This document shows, in pieces, positions 45,421 through 55,155 of a stretch of 64,000 nucleotides of DNA. This DNA is from Sideroxydans sp. (GTDB taxonomy: Bacteria > Pseudomonadota > Gammaproteobacteria > Burkholderiales > Gallionellaceae): the NCBI GenBank assembly GCA_028707175.1, contig JAQTUV010000003.1:394012-458011 (forward strand), read 5' to 3'. The number at the start of each line of letters is the position of its first letter. Within the stretch, counting starts at the first letter, position 1. Under the pieces are notes generated by a model, which was not told the DNA's origin, made no database searches, and saw nothing but the letters and a program-made list of their open reading frames with translations. A program made the position numbers and the translations under genes.

Positions 45421-45449
45421 AAAAAAGGAGGCACTAAGCCTCCTTTTTT
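45421..45449 (-). terminator. Terminator or attenuator between rplT and pheS
   Basis: GGAGGC (45427-45432) pairs with GCCTCC (45438-45443) and is bounded by A-runs and T-runs that extend the stem; on the minus strand the RNA ends in a U-run. It lies 15 bases after rplT and 24 bases before pheS. It should separate the ribosomal protein transcript from pheST, possibly with regulated read-through. Confidence 0.85.
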
Positions 45450-45463
45450 ATAATGCGCAATGT

Positions 45464-45823
45464 TTACACGCCGAGACTAGCTTTAGCTTGTGCAAAGATT
45501 TGTGCAAATGCTGGCTTATCAAACACAGCCAAATCAGCCAACACCTTACGATCGATCTCAATCGCAGCCTTCTTCAAGCCATTCATAAATACGCTGTATG
45601 GCAGACCTTGCTCACGCGCAGCTGCGTTGATACGTGCGATCCACAAAGTACGGAACTGACGTTTCTTTTGACGACGGTCACGATAGGCATATTGCCCAGC
45701 CTTCATTACCGCTTCTTTAGCAATGCGATAAACACTATTGCGACGACCACGGTACCCCTTGGCCTTAACTAAGATCTTCTTGTGACGCGCGCGCGCCGTT
45801 ACACCACGTTTAACTCTTGCCAT
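45464..45823 (-). CDS. rplT: 50S ribosomal protein L20
   Basis: A 119-residue protein starting [18 protein letters not shown], the invariant L20 opening, with [20 protein letters not shown] and [16 protein letters not shown]20 is an early-assembly 23S rRNA-binding protein and in E. coli represses rpmI-rplT translation. rpmI lies 14 bp upstream. Confidence 0.98.
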   Translation of the reverse strand: MARVKRGVTARARHKKILVKAKGYRGRRNSVYRIAKEAVMKAGQYAYRDRRQKKRQFRTLWIARINAAAREQGLPYSVFMNGLKKAAIEIDRKVLADLAVFDKPAFAQIFAQAKASLGV

Positions 45824-45837
45824 TTTTCAAATCTCCT

Positions 45838-46035
45838 TTATGCGTAGGGCATCATGGCGCGAACAGACGCCGTGTTGGTTTCATGCACACCAGTCGAACC
45901 ACGCAACTGACGCTTATTCTTGGTGGTCTTCTTAGTCAGGATATGGCGCTTGAACGCTTGACCGCGCTTGATAGTACCGCCAGCGCGAACGACGAATCGC
46001 TTCTTCGCACTGCTTTTAGTTTTCATCTTTGGCAT
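45838..46035 (-). CDS. rpmI: 50S ribosomal protein L35
   Basis: A 65-residue basic protein starting [16 protein letters not shown], the usual L35 N-terminus; the frame continues 16 codons upstream but those residues are not part of L35. [13 protein letters not shown] is typical. It stands between infC and rplT in the standard order. Confidence 0.97.
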   Translation of the reverse strand: MPKMKTKSSAKKRFVVRAGGTIKRGQAFKRHILTKKTTKNKRQLRGSTGVHETNTASVRAMMPYA

Positions 46036-46163
46036 AACAACTCCATTTATTTGATGACGCCGGGAGGTCTCTGACAGAGACACTTGAAACCCGGAACCAC
46101 TTGTATGGGACTCTATTTACAACCACCGCAACGGCGAGCCCCTTGCTCCGTTACGATACAAAA

Positions 46164-46682
46164 CTATTTCTTCTTTGGTCCGAGCACCATCACCATCTGA
46201 CGACCTTCCATCTTCGGATATTGCTCGACCACGCCGTGCTCTTCCAAATCCGCCTTGATCCGTTCGATCAGTCGCATACCAATCTCTTGGTGCGCCATCT
46301 CGCGACCACGAAAACGCAAGGTAATCTTGGTTTTATCGCCATCAATCAAGAATTTAATCAGATTACGCAACTTGATGTTGTAGTCGCCATCATCCGTACC
46401 CGGACGAAATTTGATTTCTTTGACTTGAACTTGCTTTTGCTTAAGTTTGGCTTCGTGCTGCTTCTTGGCCTCGGCATATTTAAATTTGCCGATATCCATA
46501 ATGCGACAGACAGGGGGTTCCGCCAAAGGCGCAATCTCCACCAAATCCAATTCCGCCTCATCAGCCATGCGCAATGCTTCCGCAATTGCCACTACGCCAA
46601 CCTGCTCTCCCTCCGCGCCAATGAGTCGCACCTGAGGTGCTGTAATCTGCTCATTGATACGCTGCGACTTATCTTGTGCTAT
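46164..46682 (-). CDS. infC: Translation initiation factor IF-3 with an AUA start
   Basis: A 172-residue factor that blocks 30S-50S joining and checks the start codon. Extending upstream from an internal GTG adds [17 protein letters not shown], which matches the conserved IF-3 N-terminus; the only in-frame start next to a Shine-Dalgarno (GGAG, 8 bases away) is ATA at 46682-46680. IF-3 genes generally use rare starts (AUU in E. coli) that let IF-3 repress its own synthesis. Visible IF-3 segments include [32 protein letters not shown] and [15 protein letters not shown]. Confidence 0.92.
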   Translation of the reverse strand: MAQDKSQRINEQITAPQVRLIGAEGEQVGVVAIAEALRMADEAELDLVEIAPLAEPPVCRIMDIGKFKYAEAKKQHEAKLKQKQVQVKEIKFRPGTDDGDYNIKLRNLIKFLIDGDKTKITLRFRGREMAHQEIGMRLIERIKADLEEHGVVEQYPKMEGRQMVMVLGPKKK

Positions 46683-46714
46683 TGGAAATTCTCCATTTAA
46701 AAAATTAAACCGCG

Positions 46715-48619
46715 CTATCCGCCTAACAGCTCGGATTTCAAGCGCTGAATCAGCGCTCCAACCGACATCTGCCCAAGGTCTTCACCTTGGCGGTTTCGCA
46801 CGGCAACGAGTCCTGCAGCCACTTCCTTATCACCCAAAATCAGCTGGTAAGGTAATTTCTGCAAGCTATGTTCGCGTATTTTATAGGTAATCTTTTCATT
46901 GCGCAAATCCAATTGCACCCTAAATCCTGCTGAGCGCAGTGCATCTGTCACTTGCGAACAATAGTCGGCTTGGCTTTGCGAAATATTCATCACCACCATC
47001 TGCACTGGAGAGAGCCACAACGGCATCGCCCCCGCATGATTTTCAATCAACATGCCGATAAAACGCTCCAAAGAACCGAGTATCGCGCGGTGAAGCATCA
47101 CAGGTGTCTTGCGTGTATTGTCCTCGTCCACGAACTCCGCCCCCAAACGTCCAGGCATAGAGAAGTCGACCTGAATCGTGCCACACTGCCACGAACGACC
47201 AATTGCATCCTTGATATGAAATTCGATTTTCGGGCCGTAGAACGCGCCTTCACCCGGCAACTCAATCCACTCCAGACCGGAAGCGCGCAGTGCGGCACGC
47301 AAAGCATCTTCAGCCTTGTCCCAAATATCGTCAGAGCCGACGCGACTTTCCGGACGCAACGCCAACTTCACCGTCACGTCATTGAAGCCAAAATCCTTGT
47401 AGACCTTGAGCACCAGCGCATTGAACGCTGTCACTTCAGACTCGATCTGCGCTTCTGTACAGAAAATATGTCCGTCGTCTTGAACAAAGCCGCGCACACG
47501 CATCAAGCCATGCAAACCACCAGAGGGTTCATTGCGATGGCATGAACCGAATTCACCATAACGCAAAGGCAACTCACGGTACGAACGCAAGTCCGCATTG
47601 AACACTTGGATGTGTCCAGGGCAATTCATCGGCTTGATGGCGTATTCATGCTTCTCGGACTCAGTAGTGAACATCCCCGCTTTGAAGTGTTCCCAATGTC
47701 CCGACTTCTCCCACAGCACACGATCGATGATCTGCGGACAGCGAACTTCCTGATATCCGTTATCTCGATAGACACTGCGCATGTACTGCTCGATAGCCTG
47801 CCACAGCGCCCATCCTTTGGGATGCCAGAACACCATACCTGGCGCTTCGTCTTGCATGTGAAACAGATCGAGTTGCTTACCCAACTTACGGTGATCACGC
47901 TTCTCGGCTTCTTCGATCTGCATTAGGTACGCATCGAGCTCTTCCTTCTTCGCCCAAGCCGTACCGTAAATTCGCTGCAACATCTCGTTTTTCGAATCGC
48001 CGCGCCAATAAGCACCGGCGACCTTCATCAATTTGAAGGCTTTTAGCTTGCCCGTTGAAGGCACGTGAGGGCCACGACACAGATCCGTAAACCCACCTTC
48101 GCTGTACAGCGAAACATCTTGATCAGCCGGAATGGATTCGATGATCTCAGCTTTGTACGCTTCACCGATGGATTTGAAATAAGCCACCGCCTCATCGCGC
48201 GGCAACACCTTGCGCGTAACTGGTAGGTCTTTTTTTGCCAGCTCCGACATACGCTTTTCGATGGCTGTCAGATCTTCCGGCGTGAATGGGCGCGAGTAGG
48301 CAAAATCATAGAAGAAACCATTCTCGATTACTGGACCGATGGTCACTTGCGCCTCAGGGAATAACTCTTTGACGGCATAAGCCAACAAGTGCGCCGTCGA
48401 GTGACGAATGAGATCAACACCTTCAGCATCTTTGTCTGTGATGATGGCGAGATTGACGTCGCCCGAGATCAAATGCGAGGTATCGACGACTTGACCGCCC
48501 ACCTTACCAGCCAGTGCGGCACGCGCCAGTCCTGCGCCAATACTCTGCGCGACTTCAGCAACCGTGACAGGGTCAGAGAAAGTTCTTTGCGAGCCATCAG
48601 GCAAGGTAATGATCGGCAT
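46715..48619 (-). CDS. thrS: Threonyl-tRNA synthetase
   Basis: A 634-residue class II enzyme. I start at 48619 ([14 protein letters not shown]) with AGGA six bases upstream; the reading frame continues into tRNA-Val but those residues are not ThrRS. The TGS domain and editing domain ([20 protein letters not shown], zinc-like HxxxH) come first, then catalytic motifs with [36 protein letters not shown] split across the zinc-binding region, and a C-terminal anticodon domain. It heads the infC-rpmI-rplT-pheST-ihfA group, 32 bp before infC. Confidence 0.98.
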   Translation of the reverse strand: MPIITLPDGSQRTFSDPVTVAEVAQSIGAGLARAALAGKVGGQVVDTSHLISGDVNLAIITDKDAEGVDLIRHSTAHLLAYAVKELFPEAQVTIGPVIENGFFYDFAYSRPFTPEDLTAIEKRMSELAKKDLPVTRKVLPRDEAVAYFKSIGEAYKAEIIESIPADQDVSLYSEGGFTDLCRGPHVPSTGKLKAFKLMKVAGAYWRGDSKNEMLQRIYGTAWAKKEELDAYLMQIEEAEKRDHRKLGKQLDLFHMQDEAPGMVFWHPKGWALWQAIEQYMRSVYRDNGYQEVRCPQIIDRVLWEKSGHWEHFKAGMFTTESEKHEYAIKPMNCPGHIQVFNADLRSYRELPLRYGEFGSCHRNEPSGGLHGLMRVRGFVQDDGHIFCTEAQIESEVTAFNALVLKVYKDFGFNDVTVKLALRPESRVGSDDIWDKAEDALRAALRASGLEWIELPGEGAFYGPKIEFHIKDAIGRSWQCGTIQVDFSMPGRLGAEFVDEDNTRKTPVMLHRAILGSLERFIGMLIENHAGAMPLWLSPVQMVVMNISQSQADYCSQVTDALRSAGFRVQLDLRNEKITYKIREHSLQKLPYQLILGDKEVAAGLVAVRNRQGEDLGQMSVGALIQRLKSELLGG

Positions 48620-48641
48620 ATTGATTCCTAAAAATACAAAA

Positions 48642-48657
48642 TGCGGCCATAGCCGCA
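48642..48657 (-). terminator. Hairpin between tRNA-Val and thrS
   Basis: TGCGGC (48642-48647) pairs with GCCGCA (48652-48657), followed on the minus strand by TTTTGTATTTTTAGG. It ends tRNA-Val, which lies 16 bases upstream, and runs into the thrS ribosome binding site. Confidence 0.75.
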
Positions 48658-48672
48658 CTTTGTTGTTTTGAT

Positions 48673-48749
48673 TGGTAGGCACGATTGGACTCGAACCAAC
48701 GACCCCTTGGATGTCGACCAAGTGCTCTAACCAGCTGAGCTACGCGCCT
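48673..48749 (-). tRNA. tRNA-Val (GAC)
   Basis: A 77-base gene with encoded CCA. AGGCGCG pairs with CGTGCCT in the acceptor stem (one G-T), and the anticodon stem CTTGG/CCAAG encloses TCGACAT, giving GAC. The T-arm is TTGGTTCGAGTCCAA. Confidence 0.97.
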
Positions 48750-48763
48750 ATAAAACGGTGCGC

Positions 48764-48792
48764 ATTGTAACCGAACAGCCCAAAAGCACCAA
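48764..48792 (-). promoter_or_regulatory. Promoter of tRNA-Val
   Basis: On the minus strand TTGGTG (48792-48787) and TACAAT (48769-48764) are 17 bases apart and end 14 bases before the tRNA. Confidence 0.6.
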
Positions 48793-48847
48793 GAAGTTCT
48801 ATCGAAATTTTCAATAAGGCGAAACTTTGCCCCCTGTAGAACTCAGA

Positions 48848-50290
48848 CTAATCCCCCCCATAAGCTTGCGTTGGGTATTGACCTGGCGCAAAATTTTCAA
48901 AGCGTGTGTATTCACCTCTAAACACAAGCGGCACTGTCCCAATTGGACCATTACGTTGCTTCCCAATAATAATCTCCGCCTTGCCTTTATCTGGAGTTTC
49001 CTTGTTATAAACCTCATCGCGATAAATGAATAAAATCAGGTCGGCATCTTGCTCAATTGCCCCAGACTCTCGCAAATCAGACATTACAGGACGTTTATTG
49101 GGGCGCTGCTCCAAACTACGATTGAGCTGCGACAAAGCAATCACTGGCACTTGTAACTCTTTCGCCAAAGACTTTAACGAACGAGATATCTCAGAAATTT
49201 CCGTAGCACGATTCTCACTATTACGCCCCGCCGGAGAGCTCATTAGCTGAATGTAGTCAATCACAATCAGCCCGAGCCCAGGTGTTTCAATACCCTGCGC
49301 ATTTGACGTACGATTCTGCCGCTCCAAACGACGCGCACGCGAGCGCAACTCCAACGCATTCAAACCTGCGGTTTCATCGATAAAAATTTTGGCATCATTC
49401 AATTGACCTAGCGCATGCGTCATTCGCGACCAGTCATCATCTTCCAACTGCCCCGTGCGCAAGGTGTGTTGATTCAGACGCCCTACAGACCCGATCATAC
49501 GCATCGCCAATTGTGTACCGCCCATTTCCATACTGAAAATGGCAACCGCTCTTCCCGAATCCAGCGCGACGTTCTCGGCGATATTAATCGAGAATGCAGT
49601 CTTACCCATACTCGGGCGACCTGCCACGATGACAAGATCCCCCGGTTGCAAACCTGAAGTCATACGATCTAAATCGGTAAATCCTGTCGCAATCCCCGTC
49701 ACCTCACTCGTATTTTCACGGCTATATAAACTCTCGATACGCTCAACGACTTGTGTCAACAAAGGCGGAATCGCGGTAAAACCCTGACGACCTCTTTCCC
49801 CCTTCTCGGAAATCTCAAAGACTTTACTTTCTGCCTCATCCAACAGCTGCCCTGCATCACGCCCACCTGGATTGTAAGCACTTGTTGCGATATCACTTCC
49901 CACTGTAACGAGTTGACGCATAATCGCACGCTCTCGCACGATTTCTGCATAACGACGAATATTGGCTGATGACGGAACATTCTGGGCCAGCGCGCCTAGA
50001 TATACCAAACCACCCACCTTCTCTAGCTCACCAGCACTTTGCAAAGATTCAGCTAAAGTAATGACATCCACCGGCTTTGCGTGCTCCAGCAAACGACCAA
50101 TATGATGCCAAATCATGCGATGGTCGTTGCGGTAAAAATCCGGCTCTTGTAGCAAATCGGAAATCTTATCCCAAGCATTCGTATCCAACAGGATACCGCC
50201 CAAAACAGACTGCTCAGCCTCTACAGAATGAGGAGGAAGCTTTATTGCCTCAAGTTGCGCATCTGGCGCATTGTTAGTGAAGTTTTGCAT
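48848..50290 (-). CDS. dnaB: Replicative DNA helicase DnaB
   Basis: A 480-residue hexameric helicase that unwinds DNA at the fork. The N-terminal domain begins with LPPHSVEAEQSVLGGILLD. The RecA-like C-terminal domain has Walker A VAGRPSMGKTAFSIN (about residues 225-240), Walker B GLIVIDYIQLM and DQ-like LSQLNRSLEQRPNKRPVMSDLR. No intein or insertion is seen. It follows the rpsF-rplI group with a terminator between. Confidence 0.98.
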   Translation of the reverse strand: MQNFTNNAPDAQLEAIKLPPHSVEAEQSVLGGILLDTNAWDKISDLLQEPDFYRNDHRMIWHHIGRLLEHAKPVDVITLAESLQSAGELEKVGGLVYLGALAQNVPSSANIRRYAEIVRERAIMRQLVTVGSDIATSAYNPGGRDAGQLLDEAESKVFEISEKGERGRQGFTAIPPLLTQVVERIESLYSRENTSEVTGIATGFTDLDRMTSGLQPGDLVIVAGRPSMGKTAFSINIAENVALDSGRAVAIFSMEMGGTQLAMRMIGSVGRLNQHTLRTGQLEDDDWSRMTHALGQLNDAKIFIDETAGLNALELRSRARRLERQNRTSNAQGIETPGLGLIVIDYIQLMSSPAGRNSENRATEISEISRSLKSLAKELQVPVIALSQLNRSLEQRPNKRPVMSDLRESGAIEQDADLILFIYRDEVYNKETPDKGKAEIIIGKQRNGPIGTVPLVFRGEYTRFENFAPGQYPTQAYGGD

Positions 50291-50364
50291 GGTGTGACCG
50301 CAAAATTAGGGGAGGGCGATTTTACACTGCGAAGAGTAAAACGCTTGCAGCAAATTCAGAAAAC

Positions 50365-50392
50365 AAAAAAGGGCTGTCACCAGCCCTTTTTT
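50365..50392 (-). terminator. Terminator after rplI
   Basis: GGGCTG (50371-50376) pairs with CAGCCC (50381-50386) and flanking A and T runs of 6 extend the stem. It lies 20 bases past the rplI stop on the minus strand. Confidence 0.92.
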
Positions 50393-50411
50393 GATAGAAG
50401 CAGACGCAAAA

Positions 50412-50861
50412 TTACTGTTCTGCTTGCACTGTTACTGTTAGGTTCACAGCAACGTCCGGATGCAAAGCAACCGTAATCGCATGCTCTCCAATTTGCTTCA
50501 AATGACCAGTAGGCGTACGCACTTGGCCCTTCTCAACTTGATGACCCTTAGCTACCAGCGCAGCTGCGATGTCAGCATTGGTCACAGAACCGAACAGCTT
50601 GCCGTCAACACCAGCCTTTTGAGTCAGTGTCAGAACAAAACCTTCCAGCTTCGCGCCACGTGCTTGAGCATCCGCCAACTTAGCTGCTTCAGCCGCTTCC
50701 AACTCAGCACGACGTGCCGCGAAGTCAGCAACGTTGCTTTCAGTCGCGCGCTTTGCTTTGCCTTGAGGAATCAGAAAGTTGCGTCCGAAACCATTCTTAA
50801 CTTTGACAACATCGCCCAACTGACCGAGGTTGACTACTTTTTCCATCAGAATAACTTGCAT
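50412..50861 (-). CDS. rplI: 50S ribosomal protein L9
   Basis: A 149-residue two-domain protein linked by a long helix. It begins [36 protein letters not shown], quoted here by its start [10 protein letters not shown] and the [12 protein letters not shown] loop, and contains [20 protein letters not shown] of the connecting helix. L9 stabilises the L1 stalk. It is the last gene of the rpsF-priB-rpsR-rplI unit. Confidence 0.98.
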   Translation of the reverse strand: MQVILMEKVVNLGQLGDVVKVKNGFGRNFLIPQGKAKRATESNVADFAARRAELEAAEAAKLADAQARGAKLEGFVLTLTQKAGVDGKLFGSVTNADIAAALVAKGHQVEKGQVRTPTGHLKQIGEHAITVALHPDVAVNLTVTVQAEQ

Positions 50862-50871
50862 GGTCTACTCC

Positions 50872-51141
50872 TTAGTGCAAATCGGTGTAAGGCATCAAAG
50901 CCAGGAAACGAGCACGTTTCACTGCGACGCTCAATTGACGCTGGAAGCGTGTCTTGGTGCCAGTGATACGAGCTGGGATCAACTTGCCGTTCTCAGCGAT
51001 GAATTCCTTCAGGATGTTGATGTCCTTGTAATCCACTTCCGCGATCTTTTCTGCAGTGAAGCGGCAGAACTTACGGCGCTTGAACAACTGACGTGAAGAG
51101 TTACCCTTCTTGTCATCTTTTTTCTTAAATACACGAGCCAT
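50872..51141 (-). CDS. rpsR: 30S ribosomal protein S18
   Basis: An 89-residue protein with [20 protein letters not shown] and [25 protein letters not shown], the conserved S18 signature, then [18 protein letters not shown]. It binds with S6 in the 30S platform. It lies between priB (10 bp upstream) and rplI (10 bp downstream). Confidence 0.97.
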   Translation of the reverse strand: MARVFKKKDDKKGNSSRQLFKRRKFCRFTAEKIAEVDYKDINILKEFIAENGKLIPARITGTKTRFQRQLSVAVKRARFLALMPYTDLH

Positions 51142-51151
51142 TTTTTTGCTC

Positions 51152-51448
51152 CTATTTCAATGTGACGTTATCAATGTGCAACACCAACTGCGCGATCTTG
51201 AGGCTACGCTGCGCTAGGAAACCTTCGGCTCTCACCTGCTGTCCGGGTTGCACGCGGCCGACTTGCTTAGCCGCTTCACCGAGTGCCAGTGCGGGTACAT
51301 CACACTGAACTTGGCGTTGCATCCCTGCTTCCTGCTGCATCGAGGTGTGGCGCAACTTGAACACCACTCTCTCTATTCCTGCCGGGGTGTAGCGCAAGCC
51401 TTCCGACTCCACCACCTCCCCGTCGATCACACAACGGTTGTTGCTCAA
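51152..51448 (-). CDS. priB: Primosomal replication protein PriB
   Basis: A 98-residue single-stranded-DNA-binding OB-fold protein of replication restart: [31 protein letters not shown], then [15 protein letters not shown] and [22 protein letters not shown]. Its location between rpsF and rpsR is the classic PriB position. Betaproteobacterial PriB is shorter and more variable than that of E. coli. Confidence 0.93.
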   Translation of the reverse strand: MSNNRCVIDGEVVESEGLRYTPAGIERVVFKLRHTSMQQEAGMQRQVQCDVPALALGEAAKQVGRVQPGQQVRAEGFLAQRSLKIAQLVLHIDNVTLK

Positions 51449-51455
51449 TCCTAAA

Positions 51456-51836
51456 TTACGCAGCCGCTACAGGTGCTGGTGCAACTTCAGCTGCATCACC
51501 GCCGTAAGAGCGCGATTTTTCTTCCTTCATCATCGCGGAAGGCACAACGACTGCTGCCTTGGTCTTGATGGTCAGGTGGCGCAACACTGCATCGTTGAAC
51601 TTGAACGCGTGTTCCAGCTCTTCCAGTGTTGGCTGATCGATCTCAATGTTCATGAGCACGTAGTGTGCTTTGTGGATCTTTTGGATCGGGTATGCCAATT
51701 GGCGGCGGCCCCAGTCTTCTAGACGGTGGATGTGACCATTCTTGCTGGTCACCAACGTGCGATAACGCTCGATCATCGCGGGCACTTGCTCGCTTTGATC
51801 AGGATGCACGATAAATACGATTTCGTAGTGTCGCAT
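51456..51836 (-). CDS. rpsF: 30S ribosomal protein S6
   Basis: A 126-residue protein starting [22 protein letters not shown] use 51836 because the eleven upstream in-frame codons are outside the S6 family. [27 protein letters not shown] is the conserved centre. An alanine-rich C-terminal tail ends the protein. A near-consensus promoter lies about 90 bases upstream. Confidence 0.97.
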   Translation of the reverse strand: MRHYEIVFIVHPDQSEQVPAMIERYRTLVTSKNGHIHRLEDWGRRQLAYPIQKIHKAHYVLMNIEIDQPTLEELEHAFKFNDAVLRHLTIKTKAAVVVPSAMMKEEKSRSYGGDAAEVAPAPVAAA

Positions 51837-51867
51837 TACATCTCCTTGTGGATTAAAGCCCCCCGAC

Positions 51868-51916
51868 ATTTAAGTGGACGGTGGGGCAAGGTTTCAGAAC
51901 CACAGCGGTCCCAAAG
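51868..51916 (-). promoter_or_regulatory. Structured 5' leader of rpsF
   Basis: On the minus strand GGAC...GTCC and an inner GTGG...CCAC can pair around TTCTGAAACCTTGCC, with an asymmetric internal loop CGCT opposite C. Such leaders are known in rpsF operons as a feedback site for the S6:S18 complex. The identity is inferred from position and the presence of structure, not confirmed by an alignment. Confidence 0.4.
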
Positions 51917-51924
51917 GGGTGCGG

Positions 51925-51952
51925 ATTATAGCGATATCTATTCAAACGTCAA
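51925..51952 (-). promoter_or_regulatory. Promoter of the rpsF operon
   Basis: TTGACG (51952-51947) and TATAAT (51930-51925) on the minus strand are 16 bases apart, a near-consensus sigma-70 promoter. It leaves about an 80-base untranslated leader before the rpsF start at 51836. Confidence 0.8.
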
Positions 51953-52037
51953 TCGAAACAAGGTATTCCAAAAACAAAAAAGGCATCCCCTGCAAATAGC
52001 ACCACTAAATGCTCGCTATCTTCTGCAACCGTGATGA

Positions 52038-53039
52038 CTAGCAATCCTTAAATCGGTAGTAATACGCCACCAGCACTAAAATAAAGCTCCAAAACACCAA
52101 CCAAGCTGGCGCTTGAGTCATGTAAAAAATCACACCAATCATCACAAAGGAAATTTGTACAAGCCCCAATACAAGCACCATCCGCTTTACAGAAACCCCA
52201 GCAGCTTCTAGCACGTGATGGATGTGCGTTCTATCCGCATAAAAAGGAGAATTTTTCTTTTTCACTCGCCTAAACATCACCACCAAGGTATCCAGTAAGG
52301 GAATACCAAAAAGCCATAAAACCAAAGCTGGCTCCCCCAAAACCTTAGCTCCGGCAACCTGCGCCATAAACCACCCCAGCACCAGCCCAATCCACATACT
52401 GCCCGCATCACCCATAAACACCCAAGCGCGTTTAACAAACACACGAGTGTTAAATAGCAAAAACCCCAGCAATGCCCCCAGCATTGCCCAAGTCAAAGGC
52501 AACAACTCAGACGCACCCGAAAGTGAAAAAATGAATGCAACCCCAGCCGTTGAAATCAGCGCCATCTTGCCCGCCATCCCATCTGCGCCGTCAATCATGT
52601 TCATCGCATTAATTCCCCCCACATAAGCGACAACAGTGAAAGCAACTGACAACAACCCTAACTGAATATCTCCCACCCCAAACAAAGAGCCTAAATGCGT
52701 AATAGTGCCATCGGCGCCCATAATGACAACCAGCGCAATAAACACCTGCGCCATCATGCGCACACCAACACGCAAGTCGTGCTTATCATCCAATACACCG
52801 AGCGCCACCAAAACACCCGCACACAAAAGTACCAAACTCGTTTGTGCGCTATATGTTTCAGAAAAATAGATTGCTAAAGCCACTGCAACAAACATCGCCA
52901 CCCCACCAATCGTTGGGGTTGGCGAAGAGTGTTGTTTTCGACCACCAGGGTGATCTATCAAGCCGATTTTTGAGGAGGCTTTTTTAAGCGCAAGAACAAG
53001 CAATACACAAAGCAACAGTGTACTTAAGAATACAACCAT
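52038..53039 (-). CDS. Undecaprenyl-phosphate sugar-1-phosphate transferase, WecA/MraY family
   Basis: A 333-residue integral membrane enzyme with about ten helices that links a sugar phosphate to undecaprenyl phosphate and starts a lipid-linked glycan. Family markers: GLIDHPGGRKQHSSPTP, ALGVLDDKHDLRVG (Asp-rich), NAMNMIDGADGMAG, FMGDAGSMWIGL and RTHIHHVLEAAG, the His motif of the WecA/TagO group. The sugar is probably N-acetylhexosamine. It is the last gene of the minus-strand polysaccharide group in the window. Confidence 0.92.
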   Translation of the reverse strand: MVVFLSTLLLCVLLVLALKKASSKIGLIDHPGGRKQHSSPTPTIGGVAMFVAVALAIYFSETYSAQTSLVLLCAGVLVALGVLDDKHDLRVGVRMMAQVFIALVVIMGADGTITHLGSLFGVGDIQLGLLSVAFTVVAYVGGINAMNMIDGADGMAGKMALISTAGVAFIFSLSGASELLPLTWAMLGALLGFLLFNTRVFVKRAWVFMGDAGSMWIGLVLGWFMAQVAGAKVLGEPALVLWLFGIPLLDTLVVMFRRVKKKNSPFYADRTHIHHVLEAAGVSVKRMVLVLGLVQISFVMIGVIFYMTQAPAWLVFWSFILVLVAYYYRFKDC

Positions 53040-53077
53040 TCAGATACCCCTAAAATCTTCTATTTTTAAACGTTCAA

Positions 53078-54157
53078 TTAATTTAGCAAATTAAAATATT
53101 CTTCAGCAACAACGCGCCACGTATAACGCCTCACTGCAATCTCGGACATTGCATATCCAACCTGCTGAATCATCGCACCATCCAAACCTTCGACCAATTT
53201 AATCAAAGAGTCCGCATCCTCAAAGAATAATGCTTTATTTTCCGTAGTACTTCTATTGAAGTCACAATCGAAAGCCAGAACAGGCCTCCCGAAATGCATT
53301 GCTTCTACGAGCGAAGGATTTGTCCCTCCCGCAGAGTGACCATGCACATAACACCAAGCGCCAGACCGCAATGTTTTCAGTTTTCCTAAATCGTAAATTG
53401 GGTCAAGCAAATATAAATTTTCATATAAAGAGTATTTTTTTCTCAGCGCTCTACCATATTCACTGTTATTCCAATTACCTACCATCACCAAAGACTCAAC
53501 AGCATGCTCGGCAAAAGCCTCCACCGCCATATGCACATTATTCTCAGGCTCGATACGACAAACTGAAAATGCATATTTCGCTGGCAACACATACTCATCA
53601 ACCGGAACAGCCTCGACATCCATGGCGTGATCACCACCATAAGCAATCACATGTGCGCTGACATCGTATGTATCGTGAACATACGCAGCAATAGCCGCAT
53701 TATCCGCAATAACCTCGTGTGAAAAGCGCACTGCCATTTTTTCAGAAAATCGCAAAAAGTGTTTTGCGACACCTTGCCACTTCTCACGTCGCCATTCAAT
53801 GCCGTCAATATTAGTAATGATTCGCGCCGACGAGAACAAACGAACAAAAGGAAGCGCAATAGCACCTGACACCCCCAACAGTAAAATCACATCGCTGCCC
53901 CCCCTAGCTGCCGAGAACAGCGAAACAAAATCATATGGAATGCTCTGCACACCATTTGCATTTAGCGGAACATATTTTAGCTTTGCAGAAAGATATGATT
54001 GCGCCCTCGAGGGATAGCTTCTACTACTACAATACACCGTGAGCAAATACGGCAATGATGCTGCGTTGTGATACTTGATGAGATTCTCAGCCAACGTTTC
54101 AAAACCACCATAGCTAGCAGGAACACCAACGGTACCGATAATTGATATATTTTTCAT
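53078..54157 (-). CDS. Glycosyltransferase with DUF1972 N-terminal domain
   Basis: A 359-residue GT-B enzyme. I start at 54157 (MKNISIIGTVGVPASYGGF) because a GGGGG Shine-Dalgarno lies 7 bases upstream. PASYGGFETLAENL is typical of the DUF1972/WsaE-like group, which includes rhamnosyltransferases. The C-terminal half has YAFSVCRIEPENNVHMAVEAF and HSAGGTNPSLVEAMHFGRPVL, the family 4 nucleotide-sugar site. Acceptor and sugar cannot be told. A Gly-Val pattern GVSGAIALPFVRLF shows the N-terminal Rossmann fold. Confidence 0.9.
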   Translation of the reverse strand: MKNISIIGTVGVPASYGGFETLAENLIKYHNAASLPYLLTVYCSSRSYPSRAQSYLSAKLKYVPLNANGVQSIPYDFVSLFSAARGGSDVILLLGVSGAIALPFVRLFSSARIITNIDGIEWRREKWQGVAKHFLRFSEKMAVRFSHEVIADNAAIAAYVHDTYDVSAHVIAYGGDHAMDVEAVPVDEYVLPAKYAFSVCRIEPENNVHMAVEAFAEHAVESLVMVGNWNNSEYGRALRKKYSLYENLYLLDPIYDLGKLKTLRSGAWCYVHGHSAGGTNPSLVEAMHFGRPVLAFDCDFNRSTTENKALFFEDADSLIKLVEGLDGAMIQQVGYAMSEIAVRRYTWRVVAEEYFNLLN

Positions 54158-54345
54158 ATCAGCCCCCACATATAGATTTATCATTTCAGACTTATCATCC
54201 CGTCTTCAGCCCCCTTCAAACAGTCTAAAATTTAACGTAGAGCGAACCAGTCATGGTGACCGAGTTCACGAAAAATTATGGTTTGATTAGTCGCCAGTGC
54301 ATTACCTCCAACTTGCCCACAAACCGACTTCATTTCTTCTTTTCG

Positions 54346-55155
54346 CTACCTTGAGTTGGAAAGTATTCGCTTAGTGCCATATCTGGATAATTGATACAAC
54401 ATCCCAACTGGCACCATCAGCTTATAACCCAAAGGCACTTCTGCCCCCTGTAACATTGCACTTCTGACCTGCATCTCGCCTTTAAACATCTTTTCTTTAG
54501 CTGCTGATTCGCCCCCCGCACTGTTGGGGGAACGCCCCAAGTGGCATGCCACGCTATGCGGAAGTATTATCTTGTCCGCGCCAAACAAGGCAAATACATT
54601 CGAGTAGTAGTCTTCACAATGCCGCAAGCTTTCCTTAAAAAAACATAGCTCCCTGCTAATTACAATAGATGGTGTATAGAATGGATTAAACATAGTTGCG
54701 ACCATTCGCGCAGCAACTAATTGCAAAGCTTGCGGCATTCCTGCCAACATTCTTCTCGTCAGCGCGCCAACTTTTCTTTCGCCTTGAGTGACTCCGGATA
54801 TCAAAACACGATGGGCCGACAGCCCTGAATCCGCCTGCAATAAAGCAAGGACAGAATCAACCCAGCCAGAATCATAACTGTCGTCGGAATCCAAAAATCC
54901 AATAAACTTCGCTGTAGCCTGAGCCACGCCAGCCTGACGTGCCATACCTGCCCCGACATTCCTGACCAGCCGAATCACACGCACCGGTACACCGCTGGAA
55001 TTTATGGCGTCGAACGAATAGGCAACGGTACCACAATCATCCACCACAACAATCTCGACCAAAGATGGGAACGAGGTGATGACCGATGACACTGCCTTAT
55101 CGGTTAGTTCTTTTCTGTTATAGGTCGGAATGATGACCGACACCAGTTTATCCAT
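54346..55155 (-). CDS. Family 2 glycosyltransferase
   Basis: A 269-residue GT-A enzyme. VSVIIPTYNRKELTDKAVSS is the nucleotide-binding start, EIVVVDDCGT and FIGFLDSDDSYDSGW carry the acidic metal-binding DxD-type motif. A hydrophobic C-terminal end (YKLMVPVGMLYQLSRYG) may associate with the membrane. It overlaps the polymerase-like gene by 8 bp, so both are translated together. Donor sugar is unknown. Confidence 0.92.
   Translation of the reverse strand: MDKLVSVIIPTYNRKELTDKAVSSVITSFPSLVEIVVVDDCGTVAYSFDAINSSGVPVRVIRLVRNVGAGMARQAGVAQATAKFIGFLDSDDSYDSGWVDSVLALLQADSGLSAHRVLISGVTQGERKVGALTRRMLAGMPQALQLVAARMVATMFNPFYTPSIVISRELCFFKESLRHCEDYYSNVFALFGADKIILPHSVACHLGRSPNSAGGESAAKEKMFKGEMQVRSAMLQGAEVPLGYKLMVPVGMLYQLSRYGTKRILSNSR

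Noticed and set aside
48620..48721. Longer N-terminus of ThrRS
   Set aside because: The extra residues overlap the tRNA-Val gene and lack the ribosome binding site found at 48619.
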